Shown here: positions 54,390 to 64,000 of the stretch, one piece after another
Numbering within the stretch: position 1 is the stretch's first letter
Layout: the number at the start of each line of letters is the position of its first letter
Source of the DNA: Dactylonectria macrodidyma
Taxonomy: Eukaryota > Ascomycota > Sordariomycetes > Hypocreales > Nectriaceae
Length of the DNA: 64,000 bases
Reading direction: 5' to 3'
Assembly: GCA_020744425.1 (NCBI GenBank)
Contig: JAGMUV010000002.1
Span: 3,144,501 to 3,208,500 of the forward strand
The notes under the pieces: model-generated
The model's database searches: none
What the model was told of the DNA's origin: nothing
What the model saw: only the letters and a program-made list of their open reading frames with translations
Made by a program: the position numbers and the translations under genes

Positions 54390-57376
54390 CTAAGTCCTTC
54401 TGATGACGTTGACACCAGGGTTGACAAGTGCTCTGCACGCAATGTCGCTGAATCGCCGTACCACGTTGGTTGTTCCACCAGTGACTTGGGACTCGTCGAG
54501 AATGAACTTGGATGCAACTGCCAGTCTGTTCTTGGGATCAGTCTCGTCCAGGTGCTGGGGCAGTGTGTTGAGGAAGCCGGGTTCGTAGTGTGGTGCCAAC
54601 TCCCGCACCACCGCCATCGAGTATAGAACATCTCGATTCTCGCGCCCGTCCAGCAAACCGCGCATCCGGGCCAGGGCATCTTCCCTCCCTCCGACTCCTT
54701 CTGGTGTGTTTGGGTTGTCTTGGGTCCGAACAAACTCGGCCAGGTTGTACCAGAACTCGAATTGACGGACGCGTTGGCCGTCCTGGTGGTGAACGGGCGG
54801 AGAAAGAGGGTTTATGGAGAGATAGTCTCCGCACAAAAGCGCTTCGACCACTCGCACACGATTCTTAACCTCGTTCGCATCACCGTCCCGAGGTAAAACC
54901 CCGGCGGCAGGGGCCGCATCGGGATTAAGGTAAGAGACACGGGCCAGTTCCCATACGATTCTCGTTTCGAGGATGCCAGAGTAGGCCATCTGGGCGTGGT
55001 CGTTTGCTCTGACAGCTTCTAGGGTCCTGAGGAAGGCTGCCATGAGCCCGACCAGCCTATCATCCGTCGGGAAGCTCATCTGCCCGTTCTCCGCAAAGTA
55101 ATACCAATTGGTCTCAAAGAAGGAACTCAGCTCGGGAGCGTACATCTCGTGATATACTTTAGTAATCTCGTTGAGCATCTCCTCGGTGTGACTGATCCGC
55201 TGGGCTTGGGGAACGGGGCCCAGCAGGTCGATAATCTCATCGATCTTCATTTTCTTAGCTGTAGAAACCCTGCGTGTGAGCGGATGTTCTGACAGCAGCA
55301 AGGGGCCAACGAGGGAAAATCAAGCGGAGGGGGCGCCACCTCTGAGATGAAGATTATTGTCGACAAGAGACTTGTGATCAAGCAATCTCGAGTTGTCCTG
55401 GTTTGATGAATTGAACGTTTGGAGGGCGGGGTCGATGGCTGCCGAGTACTCGTAACCGGCTTCGGACTTGACAGGTGTCAATGTGCCTGTGGACAGGGTC
55501 TGGTCGTAGTTGAGCGAGTTGACGGACGGGTTTGGGCTTGCGGTGGAGGCGTGGGCTGCGGCGTATGAGCTCGGGAGCATCGACGGTTGGTTGCCGTACG
55601 AGTTGGTGGATCGGGCGGTGAGAGCCTGGTTCGATGGGAGAGACAAGGGAAGCGACGACGGAATAGCAGTTGATACTGAGCTTGGGACCGAGGGCGTCAC
55701 GGGTTGGCTCAGCGGCGCGGGCTGGATGTTGGAGGCAGATTGACTGCCGGGTTGCTGTCGAAAGATGGGATCGTAGCCCAAGCACTCGCGCTTCGACTTC
55801 TTGCAGTTGTTGCAGGTCGGGTGAGTCTCGTCGCACTGGCAAGACAGGGTTGTTAGAATGATGATGTGGGATGGAGAAACCTCCACACCTAGGAGAAAAA
55901 AAAAGAAGCGAGGTGGTGCAGAAGCGAGAAGGTGTAAAAGGGAGGCTGAAGCAGGAGGAGCTGCGACAGACACACCAAACACGCCAAAGTCACACATAGC
56001 GGACCACAGCAGACCACAGCCAATAATGAGCTCGAGAAGCTGATGTCATGGCCGAGGTCTTCGTCAGTGGCTTGCTAGGCGGACGATGAACATGCTCTAC
56101 AAGGTGCGAGAAATTGGCCACGGACGCTACGAGGGTTATGAGTGAGACTCGTTGCCGCAAGCAGGCGAACCCGCAAGACGGCCGTGAAGCGATCGTAGGC
56201 GAATTGACCTTATCTCAACCACATCTCTCGCTTCATGTCACTCGCTTCACATCTCTCGCTTCTTGGCCCCGCTCTCTTTGATCCTCTGTTCAAGCTTTCG
56301 GGACACCGCATCTCACCGGGGTATGGGGCCTTGCGAGAAAAGAAAAAACACTGTTGAGATTGTGCTCACCTTGATTCTGCGCTTGCGGCATGTCAAGCAA
56401 CCTGTCTTTGTTCTGCGCTTGATCTCCTACAAGGAAAAAAGCAAGCCGGCAATTAGCATCTAGAACTTTGCATTCGCAAGCCACGCACAGGCGATCCTAG
56501 AGTCAGATCCTCGTGCCGTAAACGTACCTTCTTGGGACCTCGATGGCCCATGAGCCGAGGATCATGAGGCAGAGCATAGCGGGCCATGGGATCTGATGGG
56601 AGGCCGTAACCCGGGGCCATGGGCATGCCGTGGTGCCCATAGAAGGGAACTCCGCCTTGTACAGGAGCCATAGGCATGCTCATAGACATGACTTGAGGAG
56701 GCTGCGCAGATTGGCCTGGTTGTTGTGGAATCGAGTCAATGGTCCGCATGCTTGGTAGCGACATGACATTGCTCCCGACAGGCATTGGGTTTGGTCGGTA
56801 GCCGTCGGCGGGCTGGGCGGTGACGGCAGGATACGACGCATACTGGGCAGCGGAAATGCCGATGGCCGAGGCATACGGGCTCGAGGGACCCGGATAACTC
56901 ACAGGTTGACCATGGGGAGCACCCGGGTATTGGTTCGACATTTCAGTATCAAAAGTCGGATCGGGCTCGGGCTCGGAGGCCCTGCTTTGGCCGTTCGGCT
57001 GGGAAGCCGCAGGTTGTGCGGCAGAAGCAGACGTGGAGGAAGCTGTAGAAGGAGCAGCTTGGGGATCGGCGTCGGCGGCGGAGGGTGTCGAGTCGGTTGC
57101 GGAAGTGATGGGCACGTTGGGTGCGTCGTCGACGGGAGCAATAGCAGCAGCAGTAGCGACAACAGTGACAACAGCAGGAGCAGCACCAGCACCAGCACGA
57201 GAAGGAGAGGCAGAGGCAGAGGCAGAGGCAGATGCAGCTGGCGGTGGAGCAGCTGGAGCAACGGTAGACACGGCAGATACGACAGCAGCTGCTGGAGTAG
57301 AAGCAGGTCTAGGTCCAGGAGCTGGAGGTATGCTGGGAGAGTTGCCGTGACTCTGGGCGCGGTCGTCTTGAGCCAT
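54390..57376 (-). CDS. Zn(II)2Cys6 fungal transcription factor
   Basis: Four exons (57376-56528, 56426-56370, 55835-55340, 55258-54390) close in frame to 756 residues. The N-terminal about 280 residues are Ala/Ser/Pro-rich and low complexity. The zinc cluster is complete: Cys293-X2-Cys296-X6-Cys303-X6-Cys310-X2-Cys313-X6-Cys320, preceded by a basic PKKEIKRRTKTG. Exon 2 (19 codons) holds the first two cysteines, and a 534-nt intron splits the cluster between Lys302 and Cys303. The C-terminal domain (from about residue 468, AKKMKIDEIIDLLGPV) is helical and resembles the fungal-specific regulatory domain. Residues before the Zn cluster resemble OefC/Moc3-type regulators, but I cannot assign the orthologue. 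Intron 3 has a weak donor GTGGCG; if retained, translation ends five codons later. The 4.5 kb upstream is gene-free. Confidence 0.85.
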
Positions 57377-58435
57377 TCTGTTTTTAATTAGAAATTTTTA
57401 TGGAGCCACGCAGAGCCAGAACAACGAAAAAGGGACCAGGGGACGCGACCCTAGACCACGGAGGAGGACCTTGTGCTGGACAAGGAAGGAGGGGAGCACA
57501 AGGGCGTGGCAGGCGTGGCAGGCGTGCAGGGGGAAGGAGGACAGAGTGGGAGAGGGATGGGTATTATGGGACCCGGAGCCAGGGCCGACGAGCAGCAGGC
57601 CTGGGAGTGAGCGAGCTATCGACGATGCGATGCGATGCGATATGCGATGCGCGCGCGCGTGTGGTGCTGGACTGGGAGAGGTGGGCGTGGGGGAAGGGGA
57701 AAAACGAGGAGCTACAGGCGGGTGTGGGCGTCGTTACAGTCGTCTATTAGCGGGAGGATGGCGAGCGAGAGCCACGGCGCGGGGGGTACGACGGGGAGGA
57801 GACGCTGGAGTCGCGGGAGGAGAGGGATCGATTCGTCGACTTCGTCCTTGAACATCGAGACCAACTGCTCTCAGCCCCCCTGCCTGGCTGTGCGGATGGT
57901 GGTGGGAGTGGTGGTTCTGGTGGTGTTGGTGGAGACTACCGAAGCGACGTCGATCGAAGCGAGCGGGAAGATGACAGGCTGCCGGGGGGAGGGGGTGTCT
58001 CTTTTTTCTTTTCTTTTTTTTCTTTCTTTTTCTTTTGCCTTATTTCATATCCAAGCAAAAAGAGCGAACGAACAAATATGGTACAGGAGAGGAGGGGTCG
58101 GGGGGTCGGGTTTTAGGCGGGTGCGTTGTCGGCCGTCGCAGCTCTGATACTCCGACTCACTCGATCGAGACACCACTCTGCGCCGTGGGCAGAAACTGGG
58201 GGGGGTGGGGATAATGGGTAGGAAATTGAAGAGAAAAATAAACCTGTGAAAATTGAAAGCAACTCTTCGGGCGAGGTAACCATGCCATGCGGAAGAACAG
58301 AAGCTCCAGGGCCTGGGCATGGCCTAGATGCTAATTAGCATTGCCAGGGAAGGTCCCAACGGTTTGGCAGAGGGGACTGCTCCAGGGTGTCACCAAGGGC
58401 TTAGAGGCGTTCTGGGGCTTGTTAGCCTTTTTTTT

Positions 58436-58451
58436 GGGGGGGGGGGGGGGG
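58436..58451 (+). repeat. Homopolymer run of 16 G (after eight T)
   Basis: Directly preceded by T8 (58428-58435). Lengths of such runs are prone to assembly error. Confidence 0.85.
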
Positions 58452-59236
58452 AAGACTTTGTTAGGGGGAGGGACGGGTTGAAAGTCCAGGCGGCGGCCGA
58501 ACGAGCAATTGCAGCGGGAACCATTTAGAGGCCTAGCCTTTAGCTGCTGGCCTCCTTGCATAAGGTAGCTCCCTGTAGTGCACTGTAACGCTTCCCATAG
58601 CGCCTTGATGAGCGCCCGGGGCACCTGTCCGGGGCGCCGGTTCCTGGATCGTCGGGCTAGGCACCCGGGGGGCCGGGGGGTGGTGGAGGGGGCGGCGGCC
58701 GGTGCCAAATGTCTCTTTGACATTTAAAATGGCAGACTAACCGGCGCCATGATGCTGTCAGTACGTAGCAACGAGGCGCACGCACTAACCAGCGACGCCG
58801 CCCAGTTTCTTGTTCCACCTAGGGGCTGATTTAGAGAGAGAGATTTCAAGGAGGATCGCTCGCGCTCGGGCGATGCGCTGCTACTGCACGTACGATAGAC
58901 GACGCATGTACGATGTCCGATGCGCATGTTGCCATCATGGCACGGCCGCCTGTACATGCTGCATGGCGCCGCCGCCGCATGGTTTTTTTTTGTCGCGGAA
59001 ACGGTGCTATAGCGTTTGGCCTAGACGCTATTGCAACCCCCGGGAATAGCTCCCTCTCAGTCTGTATTCGTGAGCGCAACGGCTTGTGCTCCCCTCGGCG
59101 TGAGTGTAGTAGTACAGACAGACACACAGACAGACATACATACGAACGCACACACCCATGCGGTCGCCACCTGCATCGAAGAAAGAAAAGAAAAGCCGTT
59201 CTTTGGAGAGAAGGCAGGGAAATGGGAAATGGGAAA

Positions 59237-59252
59237 CCCCCCCCCCCCCCCC
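59237..59252 (+). repeat. Homopolymer run of 16 C
   Basis: Uninterrupted C run in gene-free DNA upstream of the transcription factor. Together with the G run at 58436 it brackets an 800-bp interval. Confidence 0.85.
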
Positions 59253-60197
59253 TTTACCTACGTAGTATTTCGAGGCTCCAGCTGTGTGTACCTTGTCTGC
59301 CACTAGAAGCTGCCATCTTGGCGGGCCGAGAGAGAGAGAGATCTGGCTGCGAGACTCGAGACTGGCTCGCTAATGGCCTGATGGGTGACAGTCCTGGGAT
59401 GACCTCCCTAAGAACGAGGACAAAATTCCCATGAGGGCTCGCTCCATCTGAACAGGGCAGCCGGGTACGGTGGGCGCGCGACTAATTGAAAGCTTCCATA
59501 TGGATAGGTGTGTGGCATGGCACGGCATGGTATATCATGGCATCCATGGGCCATGGTCCTTTAGCAGCCAGGGGTCCAGTTGTCTCTCCCTCCATGATCC
59601 ATGGCGTGGTGGCCTCGACCATCCCCTATTTTGGACGAATAATTAATATCCTGCCTGTCCAACCGGGGACCTTGGCTTACCAGATTACCTGGAACCTTAC
59701 CTTGCCTCCCCTTTGGGCCAATATCGGAGAAAGCATGCTTGTTGGTCTAATTCGTTTCTCAAATCTTCTCCTGCTTTCCATCTCCCCTTCTCTCACCGCG
59801 TGTATGTGTGGTAGTAAACTTGATGACACGGGCATATGACTCGGGCATATTTCAATCGGGCATGGAGGCCCGCCGCCGTATCATTCACAGCCCTTACGAG
59901 AGCCATTCCCCTGGAACGATGGGGGAAAAGAAAGGAAGAAAACAAAGGAAAAAGAATCAACGCTACATAGGTACGTAGCTCGCGGATCGGGTACGTAGTC
60001 ATTTGTAAAAGACCCGTATTCGTTCGTTCCATAGGTACCTAATTACCTCCCTACGTATTGTCGTTTGTGCCTGCGTTGATCAAGTTCTCGACTCCAAAAC
60101 ATCACGAGCCCATATTTTCAACGGCCACTCACACAACCAATCCACACTCACTCACCATTCACTCACTCACTCACTCAAACCTGTCGTACTTTGAACG

Positions 60198-60213
60198 TAC
60201 GTAGTACTACGTA
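60198..60213. repeat. Perfect 16-bp palindrome TACGTAGTACTACGTA
   Basis: The sequence is its own reverse complement and overlaps a second 14-bp palindrome (GTACTACGTAGTAC, 60204-60217). Other TACGTA copies occur nearby, for example around 59261, 59973, 59993 and 61205. Confidence 0.9.
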
Positions 60214-61913
60214 GTACTTTACCCGCATCAGGGCCTCATCCCGACTCGCAACCATCTACCCCCCGCAACGCCACACAATGCGCCGCCCCCAAGATCCTTA
60301 GCTCCCAATGCGCCCAGTGCACTAATGTAGGTACAGCTGCTGTGCGTTTAGTGCCCGTACGTGCTGCGTAAAGCAGGTATCATAGGTAGGTCCATGCTGT
60401 CTGTGGGTTCTGGACTGCATGCAGTGTAGCCTCTCTAATAATTACCTTACCTTTCAACCAACCGTGCGGATGTATGATGGATACCTACCCGACCGTAACG
60501 GAAATCAAAACCTCCACCATTCACGTAAAGGATGCCATCTGCAATGAACGCCCGGCTAAAGCGTGAGCATAGAGATGGTACACATTGGCCACACCAAATA
60601 GGCGTCGTCATCTAGACATTTTCAAATTCTATTCCTCTCTTTAAGTCTGGGCCTCCAGCTCAACAGAGCACACAGCGTATACAGAGAGACATCCACAGAG
60701 CTGTCATCAAATCTCGATTTTTGCTTCTCCGTCCAGAAGCCACACGTAAATTGACCGCAGAGACGTACGAAGTAATAATCACACCCCCTCTAAGCTCCAT
60801 CTTTTGCTTGGTTCATCTTTCTCATCTCATCTCCCGCCCCCCATTTCCTCTTCCCCTTCGCACCCCGGCCTCTGTGTAACCTCACAATGCCTCCACCAGT
60901 CACTGCCACCAGGACACGGATGCCTACTTCGTACACGAGCATGGCAGATTAGGAACAGCTTCCTCGCCGACCAACCATGTGTCTAGTCTGCTGGGTTCTT
61001 TTTTTCTTTTCTTTCCTTGATTCTCTCCCAGGGGGGGTCCCTCTCTTAGCGCCCTTCTTGTCAGTTCTCACAAGCCCGTTCTTGGTCCCGGCCGAGGCAT
61101 CCTACCCTGCAGCGTCCATCATCTATCATGCCGGAAAGCCTGAGCCTCGGGAACTACCAACGCGCTCACCCACGCACACACGTACTACGTGAATAGGTAC
61201 TCCTACGTAGTAATTAGGTATTACACACACACAACGTAGCAATTACATGACACCATAGCCAGTGTCAGTGCGGCTCGCGGCAATTTGCTCCACCGCCCGC
61301 AAAAACCGTTTGCTATCTTTAGCACCCCTGTTGACATTGCAACGGGAAGCAAGCGAGAACTCGGCATCCACCAGGGCTGGCTGGCCAACTAGGCCTCCCT
61401 CACGCATCTCACACCATCTCGCCTCATTGCTCGCCTCCGATTAGCTCCCGAACACCTGGGGTCTTCCATATATTCCCCCGCCGATACTTCATCATCCAAT
61501 TACTACATATATACGTACCATGGTGCAGGATTTGACATCTGTGAACTAATTATCATCAGACATGGTCAAACGCCTACATAGTATTTCTTGACTTTGTTTC
61601 GTCCAGTGGTCCAGTCAGTGGTGGCCAAGAAATTAATCGGTCCGGCGGTACGGAATCATGAGGTAGCTATCATCGGTACCCCTTTCGGTCGGATACTCAA
61701 CAGGCCTGTTCCATATGACGACTATCCACCCCATCTCATCGTAGCATCACCACACGCATCCAACGCATCAGGAGTTATCTCAAACCGCATGTATATCATC
61801 CCGGCGTTCGGCTCCGTGGCGCAAATAAGACTGCCCTTGGGAGCTGGCTGATGAGGCTCTGGTCGTCTATTATGTACACGTTGCAAACCTACCCAACATA
61901 GCCATCGCCAATC

Positions 61914-63333
61914 TTAGCACGTACCTTGCAACTTCTTCACCTTGGGCCAATTGACACCAGATGTCTTCTGCGTCGCCTCATCGGCCCCTAGCAGAAGCCA
62001 CGGGCTCAGGTTGCACCGCCTCACGCCTTGCTCATATGTCCAGGCCAGACACCACCGTTTATGCTCCTGGCACTTGGACTGACAAGCTTCGGCGCTCTGG
62101 ACATCCCCCCACGTCCGCGTGTGCTGGTCGGCCTTTCCCACGTGGTCTGTCGATAGCTGGGTCTGCGAGTTTGCCAGCTCTGATATGGGCGAGCCCCCAA
62201 ACATCTCCCACACGTCGCGCCACCGCACCGGGTCGTCCACCGTCGCCAACGTCTTTCCCACGTGGATCATCTCGCCCGGCTTGCGCAGCCCGTGGAAGGA
62301 GACCAGTGGAGAGCAGAACCGGTCGCCCCAGATGCGCGTGATGAACGGGGGCTCCCCGTTGAAGTGATGGTTGTAGCTCTCCTCGAGGTATATGCCCAGT
62401 TTCTGCAGTGTCGTTGCCACGAGACGATCCCCCCACGTCTCCATCATGGACTCGGCGTATGCCTCTTCGACGATGCCGGGATGTTCGAAGAGAAGCCGCA
62501 TTGCCACTCCGGATATTATAATGCCAGATCCGCCGTGTGCGAACCTGCCCTTGTAGTCACCTACTGCGTTGCCGATGTAGTGTGCCTTTTTAGGATCCAG
62601 ATGACTCAAGAGAAGCTCCAATGAGGGCCGGATCAGAAACGTGTCGTCGTCTAGAATAATGTACCACTTTTTGTACGGCATTTGCTTGTAAATCAGCTCC
62701 ATGCCCATTATGAACTGTGTTTTGTTAGTCCTCAAGATAGGCAGTTACTGAGATGAGCTGCGATAGACGTACCTTGAGGGCGTCGAGCTCCCACCCATAC
62801 TGTTGCCCGATTTCCAACGCCTTGTCCTCGTCGCCAGCCTCAAGCTGGTCCTGGAGGCTCTTGTACTTGACGAGCCGCGGGTAGTCTTCCACCCTGCCCC
62901 GGATCTTAGTCTCTGTCACCTTTTTGATGACATCATGCACCGGCACGCCGATGACCTTTGCGTCCGTCTCATTCACAGTCGTCCAGTCGCCCACAACCAA
63001 GAAGCTCCGACCCTCCTCGCCCAGAAACCCGCCCGTATGGGCAAAAGCTGCCAGCTGGTCCGGCACGCGGTGTCTCGTTCCGTAGCCCGTCTTGATCAGG
63101 TAGCCGACGTCTGCGTATAGATCAACCGGGTAGCGCGGGTCCGTCCAGAGCCAGGCATCGCGGTCCGTCGTGGCGCCGCGCACAGCGTTGAAGAGGCGCG
63201 AGGCGTTGAAGGTGATGGCGAGACGGATGGGTGAGTGCAGTGGGAGGATGGAGTAGAATATTATGGAGAATATGAGCAAGAAGATGGATTGTGAGATGAG
63301 TCGCCGTCGAACCCGGCGTGTAACGTATATCAT
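61914..63333 (-). CDS. Type II membrane glycosyltransferase, GT31-like, with C-terminal cysteine-rich domain
   Basis: Two exons (63333-62773 and 62714-61914) give 453 residues. An N-terminal basic cytosolic tail (TRRVRRR) and one membrane span (about residues 13-30, ISQSIFLLIFSIIFYSIL) give a type II Golgi topology. The catalytic core contains YKKWYIILDDDTFLIRPS with the metal-binding Asp209-Asp211 and GNAVGDYKGRFAHGGSGIIIS, matching Fringe/GT31-type transferases. A C-terminal segment (TWGDVQSAEACQSKCQEH, then KRWCLAWTY and RRCNLSPW) resembles a PAN/Apple-like cysteine domain and ends in Cys453. The acceptor sugar and the donor are not predictable. The single intron (62772-62715) has a perfect donor and acceptor. 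The gene is not near its family partners in this window. Confidence 0.88.
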
Positions 63334-64000
63334 GGTGAAGCGGACAGAGATGGATGCGACCTGAACGATAGTAACGGTCCACAGAGATACAAGGAGTGAC
63401 AGATATGCGCCAACCTTTCAAGGCGCAACTGGGTAACGATGGAATGCCTCAATTCCACAAGGCACCATACTAAACTACCCTGAAAGGGATCCGCTGGTGT
63501 AGAGTAGCCACTAAGGAATGATAATCCTGTTTTTAGCTGTGTTTTCGATGGATTGATGCCAGGTTGGCTTGAGTGCTGTAGTCTGGGATTCGGAATCGGG
63601 GAGAAAAAAAAAGAGGCGTCCTTTGCAATACCGCCACCCCCACTACTCTATCTAAACCCCTTCAACTGCATTGCTAAGATGGAAGTGAGCAAATCAACAA
63701 TTGAATCGTAATTTAGACTTGGTTGGATCCAGAATCCCTTGAAATAGGCGCTTACTAAGCAAAACTTTTCAGTCAAAACTAAGACGGGTTCTAGGGTAGG
63801 ATCAGGTGAGATTGATGACTAGATTTAGCACGTCTAAGACTCACATCCCATATATTTCTACTAAAGCCTTTCCCAGTGGTGCTTGGCTGTATCTAACCCG
63901 CTAGAAATGCGTATAGCCTATCCTATCTTGAACACCATCTTAGCCACTTGCTTCTGTATAACCGCAGAACCCGACTCTAGAGCCCAAACGAAGCCAACAG
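63334..64000. other. Right end, promoter side of the glycosyltransferase
   Basis: 667 bp at the window end. AT-richer with no recognised gene; the part nearest 63333 is the glycosyltransferase promoter. Confidence 0.4.

Larger units (their letters stand above)
57377..61913. promoter_or_regulatory. 4.5 kb gene-free region upstream of the transcription factor
   Basis: No frame here has recognisable protein content. The region holds a GATGC-type repeat near 57625-57655, a long pyrimidine tract (about 57998-58038), runs T8G16 (58428-58451) and C16 (59237-59252), TCAC repeats near 60150-60175, and several TACGTA motifs including a 16-bp palindrome at 60198-60213. It is a large intergenic space such as is common upstream of fungal regulators. 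Long regulatory DNA or a long 5' UTR are possible; nothing further is supported. Confidence 0.5.

Noticed and set aside
57033..57350. Plus-strand frame opposite the alanine-rich exon of the transcription factor
   Set aside because: It is the shadow of a low-complexity Ala/Ser-rich coding exon and has no independent support.
61889..61924. Possible third exon of the glycosyltransferase because a perfect GTACGT donor overlaps its last codons
   Set aside because: The nearest in-frame acceptor would leave a 36-nt intron, which is too short, and the frame already ends in a Cys that suits a cysteine-rich C-terminal domain.

Overview
This is nuclear DNA of a filamentous ascomycete, most likely a Sordariomycete. 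The genes are protein-coding and interrupted by short GT-AG introns (about 48-190 nt, one of 534 nt) with CTAAC/CTGAC-like branch sites. Many promoters are pyrimidine-rich, and the gene set (fungal ceramide synthase, Nup159, Heh/Src1, Noc4, Zn2Cys6 factor) is fungal. No prophage, CRISPR array, complete transposon or secondary-metabolite cluster was seen. Genus cannot be fixed from sequence reading alone.

I annotate 21 protein-coding genes that are spliced or intact, plus one single-exon orphan ORF, and one tRNA-Ser(AGA). Left third (1-24.6 kb): ceramide synthase (+), a STE20-group kinase (+), Tel2 (-), the NEDD8 E1 subunit UBA3 (+), RNA polymerase I/III subunit AC40 (-), a 61-residue two-exon gene (+), nucleoporin Nup159 (-), proteasome beta-2 (+) and a Sel1-repeat protein (-). 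A 5.4 kb stretch without a credible gene follows (24.6-30.0 kb). Middle (30-51.7 kb): Erv46 (-), CstF-64/Rna15 (+), a CorA-type Mg2+ transporter (-), tRNA-Ser (+), Noc4 (-), an orphan acidic ORF (+), ATP synthase subunit 4 (+), Heh/Src1 inner nuclear membrane protein (-), Coq6 (+) and the complex I 49 kDa subunit (-). Right end: a GNAT acetyltransferase (-), a Zn2Cys6 transcription factor (-) with 4.5 kb of gene-free upstream DNA, and a GT31-like Golgi glycosyltransferase (-).

Most genes are unrelated housekeeping functions arranged as divergent or convergent pairs (Tel2/UBA3, Nup159/Pup1, Erv46/CstF-64 and Heh/Coq6 are head to head; kinase/Tel2, UBA3/AC40, Pup1/Sel1, ATP4/Heh and Coq6/49 kDa are tail to tail). 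Three nuclear genes for mitochondrial energy metabolism (ATP4, COQ6, 49 kDa) lie within 8 kb.

The most striking observation is a six-nucleotide microexon in UBA3 (10419-10424). It is the only GT-AG solution I found that restores the conserved ATP-binding strand and loop (KILVIGAGGLG). Also worth attention are a compact inverted-repeat element downstream of the 61-residue gene, a perfect 15-bp inverted repeat upstream of the Sel1 gene, and a CA microsatellite next to a splice donor in ERV46.
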